Positions 46,331 through 62,779 of a stretch of DNA of 64,000 nucleotides are shown one piece after another. A model generated the notes under the pieces. That model ran no database searches. It was not told the DNA's origin and saw only the letters and a list, made by a program, of their open reading frames with translations. The position numbers were made by a program, and so were the translations under genes. Position 1 is the first letter of the stretch, and every line of letters begins with the position of its first letter. Source of the stretch: Granulicella sp. L60 (GTDB lineage Bacteria > Acidobacteriota > Terriglobia > Terriglobales > Acidobacteriaceae); assembly GCF_009765825.1 (NCBI RefSeq), contig NZ_LMUR01000022.1:443338-507337 (forward strand), in the 5' to 3' direction.

Positions 46331-46715
46331 CTTCGCAGCATCCGCTTTACGCGATTGGAGGATGAAGGGAAGCATCGCCGCACGATATGGCGAGCGTCTC
46401 CCGGCATCCTCCTTCGCTGCTTTGTGCCTGCGAATCGATAGGCTCTCCTCACGTCCGGATCATCCTGTTATGTCTTTTGAGCGACGGCCGACACCATCTT
46501 TGAGGTGATTGAGTGGGCGCCAGCTGGTAGAGAACGTCCGCACACCAGCGTCGCGATGCTGCTGCTTTGTGAGCAATACACCTCCGCCTGCGACTACGTC
46601 CCGCTGGCCTTGCTGGTCGAATCGTCCACATTGTTTGCATTCTTCACTCCCGTCAGTCTTTCCGAGAAAAAGGTGTTCGCGCAGAAGACTCCGCACGGCA
46701 CTCCAAAAGAAATCT
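46331..46715. other. Post-rplK gap with large imperfect stem-loop
   Basis: A 385-base gap between convergent genes. A tiered stem starts 26 bases after the rplK stop: GGAGGATG (46357-46364) with CATCCTCC (46405-46412), then GGGA with TCCC, then CGCC (46376-46379) with GGCG (46389-46392). It probably ends or processes the rplK transcript although no T tract follows. CCGGATCATCCTGT (46455-46468) recurs downstream of rplL. Both strands have short open frames up to 46723, including a Cys-rich one, but none has a ribosome binding site or a recognisable family. Confidence 0.5.
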
Positions 46716-47864
46716 CTACGCAAACAGCTTTCGTTGCGCCGGCTCTGCTCTGCTCGCAGGCATCTTCCTGTCGCCAGTGTCCCGCGTCAGCACCGCGTCC
46801 ATGGAGCGGCGCCCCAACCCATGCCTGCGGCACGCCTCTCCGACGACAGCCGCCATCTTCCTGGTGTACTCCGGTGCCGCAAAGTCCGCGCTACCGAACC
46901 GCTTCTCGTAATCGGCCACAAGGGAGGGGAAGTGCTCACGGACGAAGCTCAGATAAGTAGGGCGTGAGCACGGCTTGAGAAAGAGTGGGTTGGCCGCCAT
47001 AAAACAGGCTCCCACCTCCGCGGCGCGGCGAGCCATCTCGTCGATCGCCTGCTCGGAGTCTGTAATTCCTGGAAGCAGCGGGCAGCACAGGATTCCCGTC
47101 CGTATGCATGCCGCGCGCAGCCGCTTTACCGCACGAAAGCGCAGATCCGGCCGTGGAGCACGCGGCTCCAGAAGTCTCGCCAGCTCCGCATCCGGCGTCG
47201 TGATCGTTATGTGCACCACCAGCGTGTTGTAGCGCGCGATCTCAGTGAGCAGATCGATATCCCTCTCGATCAGCCGCGACTTGGTCACAATACCGATCCG
47301 ATAGCCTGTCTTTCGTGCAAACACCTCTAGCAGGCTGCGCGTAATCCGTGCCTTTCGTTCGATCGGCTGATATGGATCGGTGGCCGTACCCAGTGCAATC
47401 TCCACTGCAGGATCGATCTTCTTCAACTCCTGCTCCAGTAGCCACGCGGCGTTCTGCTTCATGAAGATCATGCGTTCGAACAGCAAGGGATCGTGAAAGT
47501 CCGGCTTATTCTCCAGCCCGCCAGCCAACAAGCCAGATTCTGCCAAAACTCCCGAAGCGGCACTCTTCGGGGCCATGAACTCGTGGGTGTACCGCGCATA
47601 GCAGTACTTGCAGCCGAACTCGCATCCACGGTACGGATTGATGCTGTAGGCCGTCCATATCCGCCGCTTCGAGACCGACCAGTTGAGGATGCTCCGCACT
47701 TTCAGCGCCTTGAACTCGATCAGGTGGCCGTCGTCGGCATGCTCTGCCTGCGCGGCCAGACGAGCGATTCCAACGGGTTGCGAGGGAAGGATCGGGAAGA
47801 GGTCGGGACTGATAATTTTCGCCATTTGTTCGCCAATTGTGAGACGAGCATAGACCGGCTTCAA
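46716..47864 (-). CDS. Radical SAM protein, Rv2578c/SplB-like family
   Basis: A radical SAM protein of 382 aa in the COG1533 group related to spore photoproduct lyase, without proven function for this branch. The iron-sulfur ligands are Cys81, Cys85 and Cys88 in NPYRGCEFGCKYCYAR. Other family segments are KNAAWLLEQEL-like QNAAWLLEQELKK, ALGTATDPYQPIERK, IVTKSRLIERD, ITITTPDAELARLLEPRAPRP split over two strands, and PLLPGITDSE. Start codons at 47864 or 47825 are both possible. It lies on the opposite strand inside what is normally the rplK-rplA junction. Confidence 0.88.
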   Translation of the reverse strand: MKPVYARLTIGEQMAKIISPDLFPILPSQPVGIARLAAQAEHADDGHLIEFKALKVRSILNWSVSKRRIWTAYSINPYRGCEFGCKYCYARYTHEFMAPKSAASGVLAESGLLAGGLENKPDFHDPLLFERMIFMKQNAAWLLEQELKKIDPAVEIALGTATDPYQPIERKARITRSLLEVFARKTGYRIGIVTKSRLIERDIDLLTEIARYNTLVVHITITTPDAELARLLEPRAPRPDLRFRAVKRLRAACIRTGILCCPLLPGITDSEQAIDEMARRAAEVGACFMAANPLFLKPCSRPTYLSFVREHFPSLVADYEKRFGSADFAAPEYTRKMAAVVGEACRRHGLGRRSMDAVLTRDTGDRKMPASRAEPAQRKLFA

Positions 47865-47989
47865 GGCTTCGTCAAGTGTAGAATTCGGGAATAATTCAGT
47901 GGATCTCGTATTGTTGATTGCAGTGGAACAATCTCCCGAACGCGATGCTGAATCGCAAGCGGTTGAGACTTAAGAGATGAGGATGAGGC

Positions 47990-49402
47990 ATGATGAATCG
48001 GCGTACTTTCCTGGCTGCAGCGGCGGCGTCTGCATTTGCTCCTGTAAAGTTTGTTCGCGCGGCCGAGGCGAAGAGAAGGGTAGTGGTTGTGGGCGGTGGG
48101 CTGGCGGGTCTTTCATGCGCCTACGAACTTCGCAAGCTAGGCTTCGAGGTAGTCGTCCTTGAAGGACAGGGGCGTGCCGGGGGCAGGGTCCTGACGCTGC
48201 GCGAAGGGCTTGATCAGGGGCTCTCGGCTGAGACCGGAGCGACGCGCATTCCGGATACGCACCATATGACGTTGGATTATGTGCGCGAGTTTGGGTTGAC
48301 GCTGGAGCCGTTCAAGGGCGGCAACCTGGCCGATGTGGTGCATCTGCGCGGACAGAACTATGTGCCCGGGCATGGCCCCGAACCGGATTGGCCCCTGCAG
48401 TTGACTGCCGAGGAGAGGCGCCTGGGTCGCGGAGGCATGGCGAAGCGCTACATGGGCGGCCCATTGGAGCTGGTAAAAGATAGCAAGGATTCTCTGAGCG
48501 TACCCGGCCCGATCCTGGAGCAGGATCACTACACCTTGCGGCAGTACCTGGAAAAGCAGGGGCTCTCCCGCGATGCGGTCGAACTCGTCACCCTGGGCGG
48601 AGATTCCTCGGCTAGCGCTGGCCTGTTGCTTCTGGTGGAATTCAATGAGCAGGTCACCCGCGAGTACTTTCATATCCGCGGGGGCAACGACCAGCTTCCT
48701 GGCTCGCTGGCGAAGAAGTTGGAGTTGGGCGGGGCGATTCGATATGGATGCCGGGTGACAGGCGTTGGGCAGAATGACAGCGGCGCGTGGGCCGTGATGG
48801 AACATGCCGGCGGGCATGAGACGGTTCGGGGAGACTATGTTGTGTCGGCGCTGCCGTTTTCGGTGGCGAGGAATCTCTTTGCGGACGCAAAGCTGTCGAC
48901 TGAAAAGCAACGCGTTATCCGGGAGCTGAAGTACTTTCCGGTGGACAAAGTCTTCCTGCAGATGCAGAAGCAGTTCTGGAAGGCGAAGGGGCTGAGCGGG
49001 TTTGCGAATACAGACCTTCTGTCGGAAAGATTTTGGGCACTTGGGCCGGAGTCGCCGGAGGAGCGCGGTCTGCTGCTGTCGTATGTCATTGGAGAGAACG
49101 CTGCGAAGCTCGACACGATGGATGCGCAGAGCCGGGTACAACAGACGCTCGCTGATGCGGAGATCGTGTTTCCGGGGGCGCGGGATCAGTTCGAGGCGGC
49201 TCGAGTGAAGAGCTGGGGCGAGGACCCGTGGCAGCGGGGCGGTCTTACTTCGTTTGGTCCTGGCGAACTGAGCTGGATCCCCGTGAATGCACGTAGGGAA
49301 GGCCGAATTTTCTTTGCGGGCGAGCATACATCCCGATGGAACGGGTGGATGCAGGGCGCTATCGAGTCAGCGCACCGGGTCGTGAAGGAGATCACCGCGT
49401 GA
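47990..49402 (+). CDS. Tat-exported flavin amine oxidase family protein
   Basis: FAD-dependent amine oxidase-like protein of 470 aa. Residues 1-25 form a Tat signal (NRRTFLAAAAASAF). The Rossmann motif is VVVGGGLAGLSCAYELRKLG (32-51) with EGQGRAGGR following. The C-terminus contains the second FAD segment GRIFFAGEHTSRWNGWMQGAIESA in the usual place (seen as FFAGEHTSRWNGWMQGA). Flavin monoamine oxidases of this group act on amines or amino acids; the substrate is unknown. Two adjacent ATG codons (47990 and 47993) follow GAGGATGAGGC. It is inserted between rplK and rplA with no functional tie to ribosomes. Confidence 0.88.
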   Translation: MMNRRTFLAAAAASAFAPVKFVRAAEAKRRVVVVGGGLAGLSCAYELRKLGFEVVVLEGQGRAGGRVLTLREGLDQGLSAETGATRIPDTHHMTLDYVREFGLTLEPFKGGNLADVVHLRGQNYVPGHGPEPDWPLQLTAEERRLGRGGMAKRYMGGPLELVKDSKDSLSVPGPILEQDHYTLRQYLEKQGLSRDAVELVTLGGDSSASAGLLLLVEFNEQVTREYFHIRGGNDQLPGSLAKKLELGGAIRYGCRVTGVGQNDSGAWAVMEHAGGHETVRGDYVVSALPFSVARNLFADAKLSTEKQRVIRELKYFPVDKVFLQMQKQFWKAKGLSGFANTDLLSERFWALGPESPEERGLLLSYVIGENAAKLDTMDAQSRVQQTLADAEIVFPGARDQFEAARVKSWGEDPWQRGGLTSFGPGELSWIPVNARREGRIFFAGEHTSRWNGWMQGAIESAHRVVKEITA

Positions 49403-49426
49403 GACCATCATCTGAATTTTGAAATG

Positions 49427-49461
49427 AAAATCTTGCACTAAAACAAGATTTTTGGCATACT
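49427..49461 (+). promoter_or_regulatory. Sigma70-like promoter for rplA-rplJ-rplL with overlapping inverted repeat
   Basis: TTGCAC (49433-49438) and CATACT (49456-49461) are exactly 17 bases apart, close to consensus. The 9-bp inverted repeat AAAATCTTG (49427-49435) and CAAGATTTT (49444-49452) spans the -35 element. As RNA from the upstream oxidase gene the same bases form an A-T-rich hairpin ending in T residues, a weak terminator. One segment could thus stop the oxidase transcript and start the ribosomal one. Confidence 0.65.
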
Positions 49462-49471
49462 CATAAGAGTG

Positions 49472-49490
49472 CCTCAACACCTAGTTGAGG
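49472..49490 (+). promoter_or_regulatory. Stem-loop at the 5' end of the rplA leader
   Basis: CCTCAAC (49472-49478) pairs perfectly with GTTGAGG (49484-49490) around ACCTA. It would sit at or within a few bases of the transcript start predicted from the 49433-49461 promoter, so it may stabilise the mRNA or bind L1. L1 control of its own operon is known in other bacteria; that this is the L1 site is a guess. Confidence 0.4.
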
Positions 49491-49547
49491 TCAGTCGAGA
49501 ACCACGCCCGGAGAGAACAGCTACTGAGGGGTGGGAGACGAGGGAAA

Positions 49548-50258
49548 ATGGCAAGGAAGCTATCTAAGAATCTGGTAAAGGCGCGCGCGCTCGTTGAGCC
49601 ACGTGCCTACCTGTTGGTGGACGCAGTTCCACTTCTCCAAAAAGCGAAGTACGCAAAGTTTGATGAGACGGTCGATCTGACCATGCGTCTTGGTGTAGAT
49701 CCTAAGCACGCCGACCAGATGGTTCGTGGCACAGTCGTTCTGCCCCACGGTCTGGGTAAGTCGAAGATCGTCGCTGTGATCGCCTCGGGCGACCGCATCA
49801 AGGATGCAGAGGCTGCCGGAGCTGAGTTCTTCGGTGGTGAAGAGCTGGTCGAAAAGATCCAGAAGGAAAACTGGACCGCCTTTGATGCCTTGATCGCGAC
49901 CCCCGACATGATGAAGTCTGTCGGCCGTCTCGGTAAGGTGCTCGGCCCCAAGGGTCTGATGCCGAATCCGAAGACCGGTACGGTTACCACTGACGTTGCT
50001 TCAGCGGTCAAAGAGATCAAGGCTGGTAAGGTCGAGTTTCGCACCGACAAGACTGCACTTGTGCACGTTCCGGTGGGCAAGCTGTCGTTCGATCCGCAGA
50101 AGCTGGTCGACAATGCGATGACCGTCATCACGAGTGTCGTCAAAGCCAAGCCGTCTGCAGCCAAGGGAAGGTACATCAAGGGCGTGACTCTCAGCTCGAC
50201 GATGGGCCCCGGCATTCAACTCGACTACGCCGCCGCAGAACTGGCTGGCAAGGCCTAA
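49548..50258 (+). CDS. rplA: 50S ribosomal protein L1
   Basis: L1-stalk protein and translational repressor, 236 aa from the ATG at 49548; the frame opens at 49485 but the family N-terminus is MARKLSKNL and AGGGA lies just upstream. The signature VGRLGKVLGPKGLMPNPKTGTV is present (about 123-144, seen as GKVLGPKGLMPNPKTGTV). First gene of the rplA-rplJ-rplL set and separated from rplK by two foreign genes. Confidence 0.97.
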   Translation: MARKLSKNLVKARALVEPRAYLLVDAVPLLQKAKYAKFDETVDLTMRLGVDPKHADQMVRGTVVLPHGLGKSKIVAVIASGDRIKDAEAAGAEFFGGEELVEKIQKENWTAFDALIATPDMMKSVGRLGKVLGPKGLMPNPKTGTVTTDVASAVKEIKAGKVEFRTDKTALVHVPVGKLSFDPQKLVDNAMTVITSVVKAKPSAAKGRYIKGVTLSSTMGPGIQLDYAAAELAGKA

Positions 50259-50334
50259 TCAATTTAGTTAGCACCAAGCCCACTCTGGCCGCGGAAGCGA
50301 GGAGTGGGGTAGCGAAAGCGAAGAGGATTCAGTC
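50259..50334 (+). promoter_or_regulatory. Possible L10-leader stem upstream of rplJ
   Basis: CCCACTC (about 50279-50285) can pair with GAGTGGG (about 50301-50307) over a GC-rich loop, 30 bases before the rplJ start. Bacterial rplJ leaders often carry a kink-turn RNA bound by L10-L12. Position and size fit, but I cannot show the kink-turn bases. Confidence 0.3.
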
Positions 50335-51060
50335 ATGGCATTGACCAGAGCATCAAAGACGGAGAAGGTTGGTAAGCTCGCAGCCGAGCTCCAGCACTCG
50401 ACCTCCGCCATCATCGGCACTTTCAAGGGTCTTACCGCCTCAAAGGACTTTGAGCTGCGTAAGGCAGTTCGCGGCGCGGGCGGAAGCTATCACGTCGTCA
50501 AGAACAAGCTGGCCGCAAAGGCCTCCAGCGGAACCAAGATCGAGGCTGCGCTTCAAGGTCTCAAGGGCGTCTCGGCGGTGGCTTACACCTCCGGCGATCC
50601 TGTCGCCCTGGCCAAGGCGCTCTCGACCTGGGTCAAGGACAACGCAGAGTTCACCTTCAAGCTGGGCATCATCGACGGCAAGCTGATCAACGTTGAAGAG
50701 ATCGGCGATCTCGCCACCATGCCGGGCAAGGAAGAGCTCTTCTCGAAGCTCCTCTTCCTCATTCAGTCGCCTGCACAGCGTCTGGCTACCGTCATCAACG
50801 CTACCGGTCGCGATCTCGCCGTTGTCATCAATCAGGGCGTCGAGAAGGGCAAGTTTGCCGGCGCAGCAGCTCCGGCCGCAACAGCTCCGGCACCTGCAGC
50901 AGAAGCGCCGGCGGCCGAAGCTCCTGCAGCTGAAGGTCAGCTCGTTGCAGAGACGCACGCTATCGAAGCCCCAGCAGCCAATGCGGCTGCGGAGCAGCCA
51001 GAGAACGGAACCGCATCGCAGGCCGGAGAGGCCGCGACAACGGATCCGGTCGAAGGCTAA
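50335..51060 (+). CDS. rplJ: 50S ribosomal protein L10, with long Ala/Pro/Glu-rich tail
   Basis: Base of the ribosomal stalk, 241 aa against the usual 165-180. The core is normal: ALTRASKTEKVGKLAAEL, FKGLTASKDFELRKAVRGAGG (seen as SKDFELRKAVRG), VVKNKLAAKA and LLFLIQSPAQRLATVIN. From about residue 178 there is a low-complexity extension of Ala, Pro, Glu and Thr. The tail follows the L12-binding helix, so it might affect stalk flexibility. Codon use stays typical to the end, and the stop is a proper TAA. Confidence 0.96.
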   Translation: MALTRASKTEKVGKLAAELQHSTSAIIGTFKGLTASKDFELRKAVRGAGGSYHVVKNKLAAKASSGTKIEAALQGLKGVSAVAYTSGDPVALAKALSTWVKDNAEFTFKLGIIDGKLINVEEIGDLATMPGKEELFSKLLFLIQSPAQRLATVINATGRDLAVVINQGVEKGKFAGAAAPAATAPAPAAEAPAAEAPAAEGQLVAETHAIEAPAANAAAEQPENGTASQAGEAATTDPVEG

Positions 51061-51201
51061 ACCCAAGTTTTGTCTGGTCTCCCCGGGTGCGCTGGTCTGG
51101 GCGCAACGGAAACCTGGGAGGGCTTAGGCAGCCGAAGCGCAGTCAGGCTCTCGGAGAAGTAATCGGCAACACAAAGTTCAGTTCTATATTGGAGAAATAA
51201 C
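51061..51201 (+). other. rplJ-rplL spacer with nested stem
   Basis: A 141-base spacer. CTCCCCGGGT pairs with ACCTGGGAG (one bulge), enclosing TGCGC and GCGCA. No promoter is evident; the stem may set the L12 to L10 ratio, which is known to need higher L12 synthesis. Confidence 0.35.
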
Positions 51202-51576
51202 ATGGCAGACATCCAGCAGTTGGAAGATTCAATCGTTAGCCTTAGCCTCCTCGAGGCCTCGGCTCTGGTCAAGAAGCTCGAAGAGCGTCTCGGCGTTTCG
51301 GCAGCAGCAGCAGTTGCAGCCCCGGCAGCAGGCGGCGGCGCAGCGGCAGCGGCACCGGCTGAAGAGAAGACCGAGTTCACCGTTATCCTCAAGGATGCCG
51401 GCGCGAATAAGATCAACACCATCAAGGCTGTACGCGAAGTCACCGCTCTTGGCCTGAAGGAAGCCAAGGATCTGGTTGACGCCGCTCCCAAGCCCTTGAA
51501 GGAGAACATTTCGAAGGATGACGCAGCTGCCATCGCGAAGAAGTTCGAAGGCGTTGCAACCGTAGAAATCAAGTAG
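51202..51576 (+). CDS. rplL: 50S ribosomal protein L7/L12
   Basis: Stalk protein of 124 aa. The N-terminal dimerisation helix (ADIQQLEDSIVSLSLLEASAL) is followed by an Ala/Gly-rich hinge (about 35-53) and the C-terminal domain EKTEFTVILKDAGANKINTIK to KKFEGVATVEIK. GGAGAAATAAC precedes the ATG. Confidence 0.98.
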   Translation: MADIQQLEDSIVSLSLLEASALVKKLEERLGVSAAAAVAAPAAGGGAAAAAPAEEKTEFTVILKDAGANKINTIKAVREVTALGLKEAKDLVDAAPKPLKENISKDDAAAIAKKFEGVATVEIK

Positions 51577-52209
51577 TTAACTGCCAGCTTGCACGCCGGG
51601 GCGGAACGCGATATTCTTGACGTTAGAGAAGATTCGTTCCGCCTTGGCGTGCTCATTGGCGGACGGTGGTTTCAGTCAAATTTTGCTGTATCCCGGATCA
51701 TCCTGTCTTACAGGCTAAGGAACCGGCCACTATACGCTTCGAGCGGCGGATGCGCATAGTGCAATAGGAATCAAGCGAGCGGCAACTTTGGGGTAGGCGA
51801 ACCTCAATGGCGGCAGGCATTAATACCACCAATATAGAAACAGTGCACAAGTCGACCTTTGCGCTCATGGGACACGCTGTCCCTTCGAGCGCTTTGCCGT
51901 GTTTATCGGCATTGTCTCCACAGTATAGGAGTCAATAGCACGCTGCACGCGTTCTTTATAGCAGCTTCGAACGCCGGCAGGTAGTAAAAGTTTCGAGATT
52001 TATCCGTGTCCGGGCAATGACACGGCAAAACATTCTGCGCACGGGACTGGCTGCCATCGAGGACAGCAAGACCCGAAGACCATAGCCACTGCGCGATCAG
52101 AACCAAACCCGGAGAGCCCGGCCAAGCTCTCCCCTCACGATTGCAGCCAGCCATACGATGCGGGCGGATGCAACCGGGAGGCCTCGAAGGTCAGTTTTCA
52201 GGAGAGAGC
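51577..52209 (+). other. Long structured rplL-rpoB spacer
   Basis: This 633-base gap holds at least five strong stems. The first is an 18-bp helix: 51591-51608 pairs with 51635-51652, with two adjacent G-U pairs. Next is the double hairpin GCGCTC (51861-51866) with GAGCGC (51886-51891), enclosing GGGACA-CGC-TGTCCC. CCGTGTC (52004-52010) pairs with GACACGG (52019-52025). GGAGAGC (52111-52117) pairs with GCTCTCC (52126-52132). CCTGT-CTT-ACAGG lies near 51701-51713. In Escherichia coli this gap has an attenuator and an RNase III site, which is the closest known parallel. I see no clear promoter and no gene. Confidence 0.6.
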
Positions 52210-56682
<4,473 letters not shown>

Positions 56683-56853
56683 TGCACCAGGGCCTGAGGA
56701 GGTTATTGCGTATTCTCCTCAGGCCGCCACTCCGGTGGCACCCACAATTGAATACAAGCACCTGTACCAGAACCACCGGTATCACGATGCGCCGAAAGTC
56801 ATCGTGAAACAGAATTAGTAACAGCAGCCTGACGCTGCACCGGAGAGCCAAAT
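56683..56853 (+). other. rpoB-rpoC spacer with three perfect stem-loops
   Basis: 171 bases. Stem 1: GGCCTGAGGAG (56691-56701) with CTCCTCAGGCC (56715-56725). Stem 2: GCCAC (56726-56730)-TCCG-GTGGC (56735-56739), directly abutting stem 1. Stem 3: TCACGATG (56782-56789) with CATCGTGA (56800-56807). None is followed by a T tract, so RNA processing or stability elements are more likely than termination. Confidence 0.6.
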
Positions 56854-61044
<4,191 letters not shown>

Positions 61045-61081
61045 GTACTTCGTACCGTTCTCGACGCTTCGCGTAACAACA

Positions 61082-61119
61082 AACAACGGCAGAGCTTCGG
61101 CTCTGCCGTTGTTTTGTTT
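61082..61119 (+). terminator. Terminator of the rplAJL-rpoBC operon
   Basis: A 14-bp stem (61082-61095 with 61100-61113, core ACGGCAGAGC/GCTCTGCCGT) closed by a TTCG tetraloop and followed by TTGTTT within a T-rich run. It lies 37 bases after rpoC. Confidence 0.95.
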
Positions 61120-61369
61120 ACTTCGCTCTCCATCCACGGATTTCGGGAGTTAGGTTCAGACTTGGCTGCTACGGCCACCCTGTCATTTATGGTTGTTATG
61201 AGGGCGGACCGCCACCGTGCATGGAATGTTATTGAGACGTTGTTCGCAAAGTCTTTGCCATTTTCCTTTAGCCTGTATAAGTTTTATCTGTCTCCACATT
61301 GTCCACACTCGTCTTTGAATCGCTTTATGTATTACGCTCCAACTTTCGGTTCCCCGAGGTCTTTCGAAC
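61120..61369. other. Gap between the rpoC terminator and an orphan lipoprotein gene
   Basis: About 250 bases, less GC-rich than the operon before it. TTGCCA near 61256 and TATAAG near 61277 form a weak promoter-like pair with a 15-base spacer, which could serve the lipoprotein gene. Nothing else is recognised. Confidence 0.35.
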
Positions 61370-62689
61370 GTGAGATTTATTGCTGGCTTGCTGCGCACTT
61401 TCTGCCCTAACGTCACTATTTTGGTTTCAGACGCTGCCTTGAATTCCGTTGCCCCTTCGGACTTATCCCTCCGTACAACCACATGGACATGGAGTCGGTT
61501 CTTAGGAGTGCTCCTCTTGGGTGGAACAGCGCTCTCTCTCATTGGTTGCGGAGACAATAGCATCATTTCTGTGCCTGCACAGGCAGTTAGCATTACCCAG
61601 CAGCCGTTGAGCCAGACTGTCCCCATTGGCGAAGCCGCGACCTTCACTGTCACAGCCACTGGCACCTCACCGCTCAGCTATCAGTGGAGTATGAATGGCG
61701 TCGACATTCCAGGAGCGACTGGCGCTTCCTTTACGACGCCTGTCACCCAACCGAGCACCGCCGGGTCTACCGCCATCGGATCTTTCCAGGTGAAGGTCAG
61801 CAATGCAACCAGCAACCTTGCGAGCAAGGCCGCCACGCTCACTGCGGGCCCACGATCTCCCAAGGCGGGAGATCTGCGTTATCTGTTCTGGCAGCAGGTG
61901 GATACTGCAGGCCTATTTAATAAAGGCAGTGGCGTCGGTGAAGTCCTAGTAGGGCCGAGCGGCATCGTTAGTACTTTTGCTGATAATGCACTGGGTACTC
62001 CCCTTGGAATAGGATCTTCTTTTGCGTGCGGTGGAGGCGAATGCTCCTGGAGCTACGCGTACGAACCGCTGCCGCCGACGACGACGGCGTTCAACATGCA
62101 CTACCAAGGTGGGAGCTATTCCAATTACATCTCAGATCTGCAATCGTATACAGCCGCCAACATTGTAATCACGTCTCTGGATTTGGAGCCTCTCGAAGAT
62201 GCTTATGCAGTGTCGTGGGTTCAAACGACGCAAGCGGGTGGGTTTGACTATCGACTTGACCCCGTTGTTCCTGCTGGGACAAGCCAGCAAGCACAGATTC
62301 AAGCTCAAGCTACTTTGGACGCTAAGGAAAGCCGGATTATTACGGCAGTTTCTTTCGACGTCTCGGGCAATGCCATTTTGGTCTCTTATGGATGGACCGG
62401 CGACACAACGACCATGTATGAAACGCAAACGGTCGTGGTTCCGCAGCAGAATCAAATCTCTTCGGCAGTTGTCTCCGCGGCAACAACCCTGGCCACTGCG
62501 GGGTATGTCATCAGCGCCTTTGGCGGCAACGATACAAACGGATACATACTCATCGGCGAGCGCGTACAGGGTGATAGTTTGCCGCGTTCGATGGTAGTAC
62601 TTTCCCCCACAACACAGCCACCTTACCCAACCCCAATTGTGTATCTACATGAATTGAATGGCGTCATTACACTTTTATACGAGCAATAG
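61370..62689 (+). CDS. Orphan lipoprotein with N-terminal Ig-like domain
   Basis: Unrecognised predicted lipoprotein of up to 439 aa. A hydrophobic stretch LGVLLLGGTALSLIGC (about 45-60) ends in a lipobox, so residues before about 40 may be untranslated; GTG 61370 is only the outer limit and the true start is uncertain. An Ig-like domain follows (about 71-155, VSITQQPLSQTVPIGEAATF and LSYQWSMNGVDIPGA). The remaining 280 residues are beta-rich with no repeat family I know. GC content and codon use are visibly lower than in neighbouring genes, hinting at relaxed selection or transfer. Confidence 0.7.
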   Translation: MRFIAGLLRTFCPNVTILVSDAALNSVAPSDLSLRTTTWTWSRFLGVLLLGGTALSLIGCGDNSIISVPAQAVSITQQPLSQTVPIGEAATFTVTATGTSPLSYQWSMNGVDIPGATGASFTTPVTQPSTAGSTAIGSFQVKVSNATSNLASKAATLTAGPRSPKAGDLRYLFWQQVDTAGLFNKGSGVGEVLVGPSGIVSTFADNALGTPLGIGSSFACGGGECSWSYAYEPLPPTTTAFNMHYQGGSYSNYISDLQSYTAANIVITSLDLEPLEDAYAVSWVQTTQAGGFDYRLDPVVPAGTSQQAQIQAQATLDAKESRIITAVSFDVSGNAILVSYGWTGDTTTMYETQTVVVPQQNQISSAVVSAATTLATAGYVISAFGGNDTNGYILIGERVQGDSLPRSMVVLSPTTQPPYPTPIVYLHELNGVITLLYEQ

Positions 62690-62779
62690 AGTAAGACAAC
62701 GATCTGCGACAAGTGGGCTGTTTGTTCTTAGGCGGCCCGCCCACGCTTAGTTTTACCCATCTCAACCAACCACAAATGA

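Noticed and set aside
46460..46967. Short frames on both strands after rplK, one with a CKQC knuckle
   Set aside because: No ribosome binding site, frames overlap the radical SAM gene, and no recognisable family; more likely spacer or decayed sequence.
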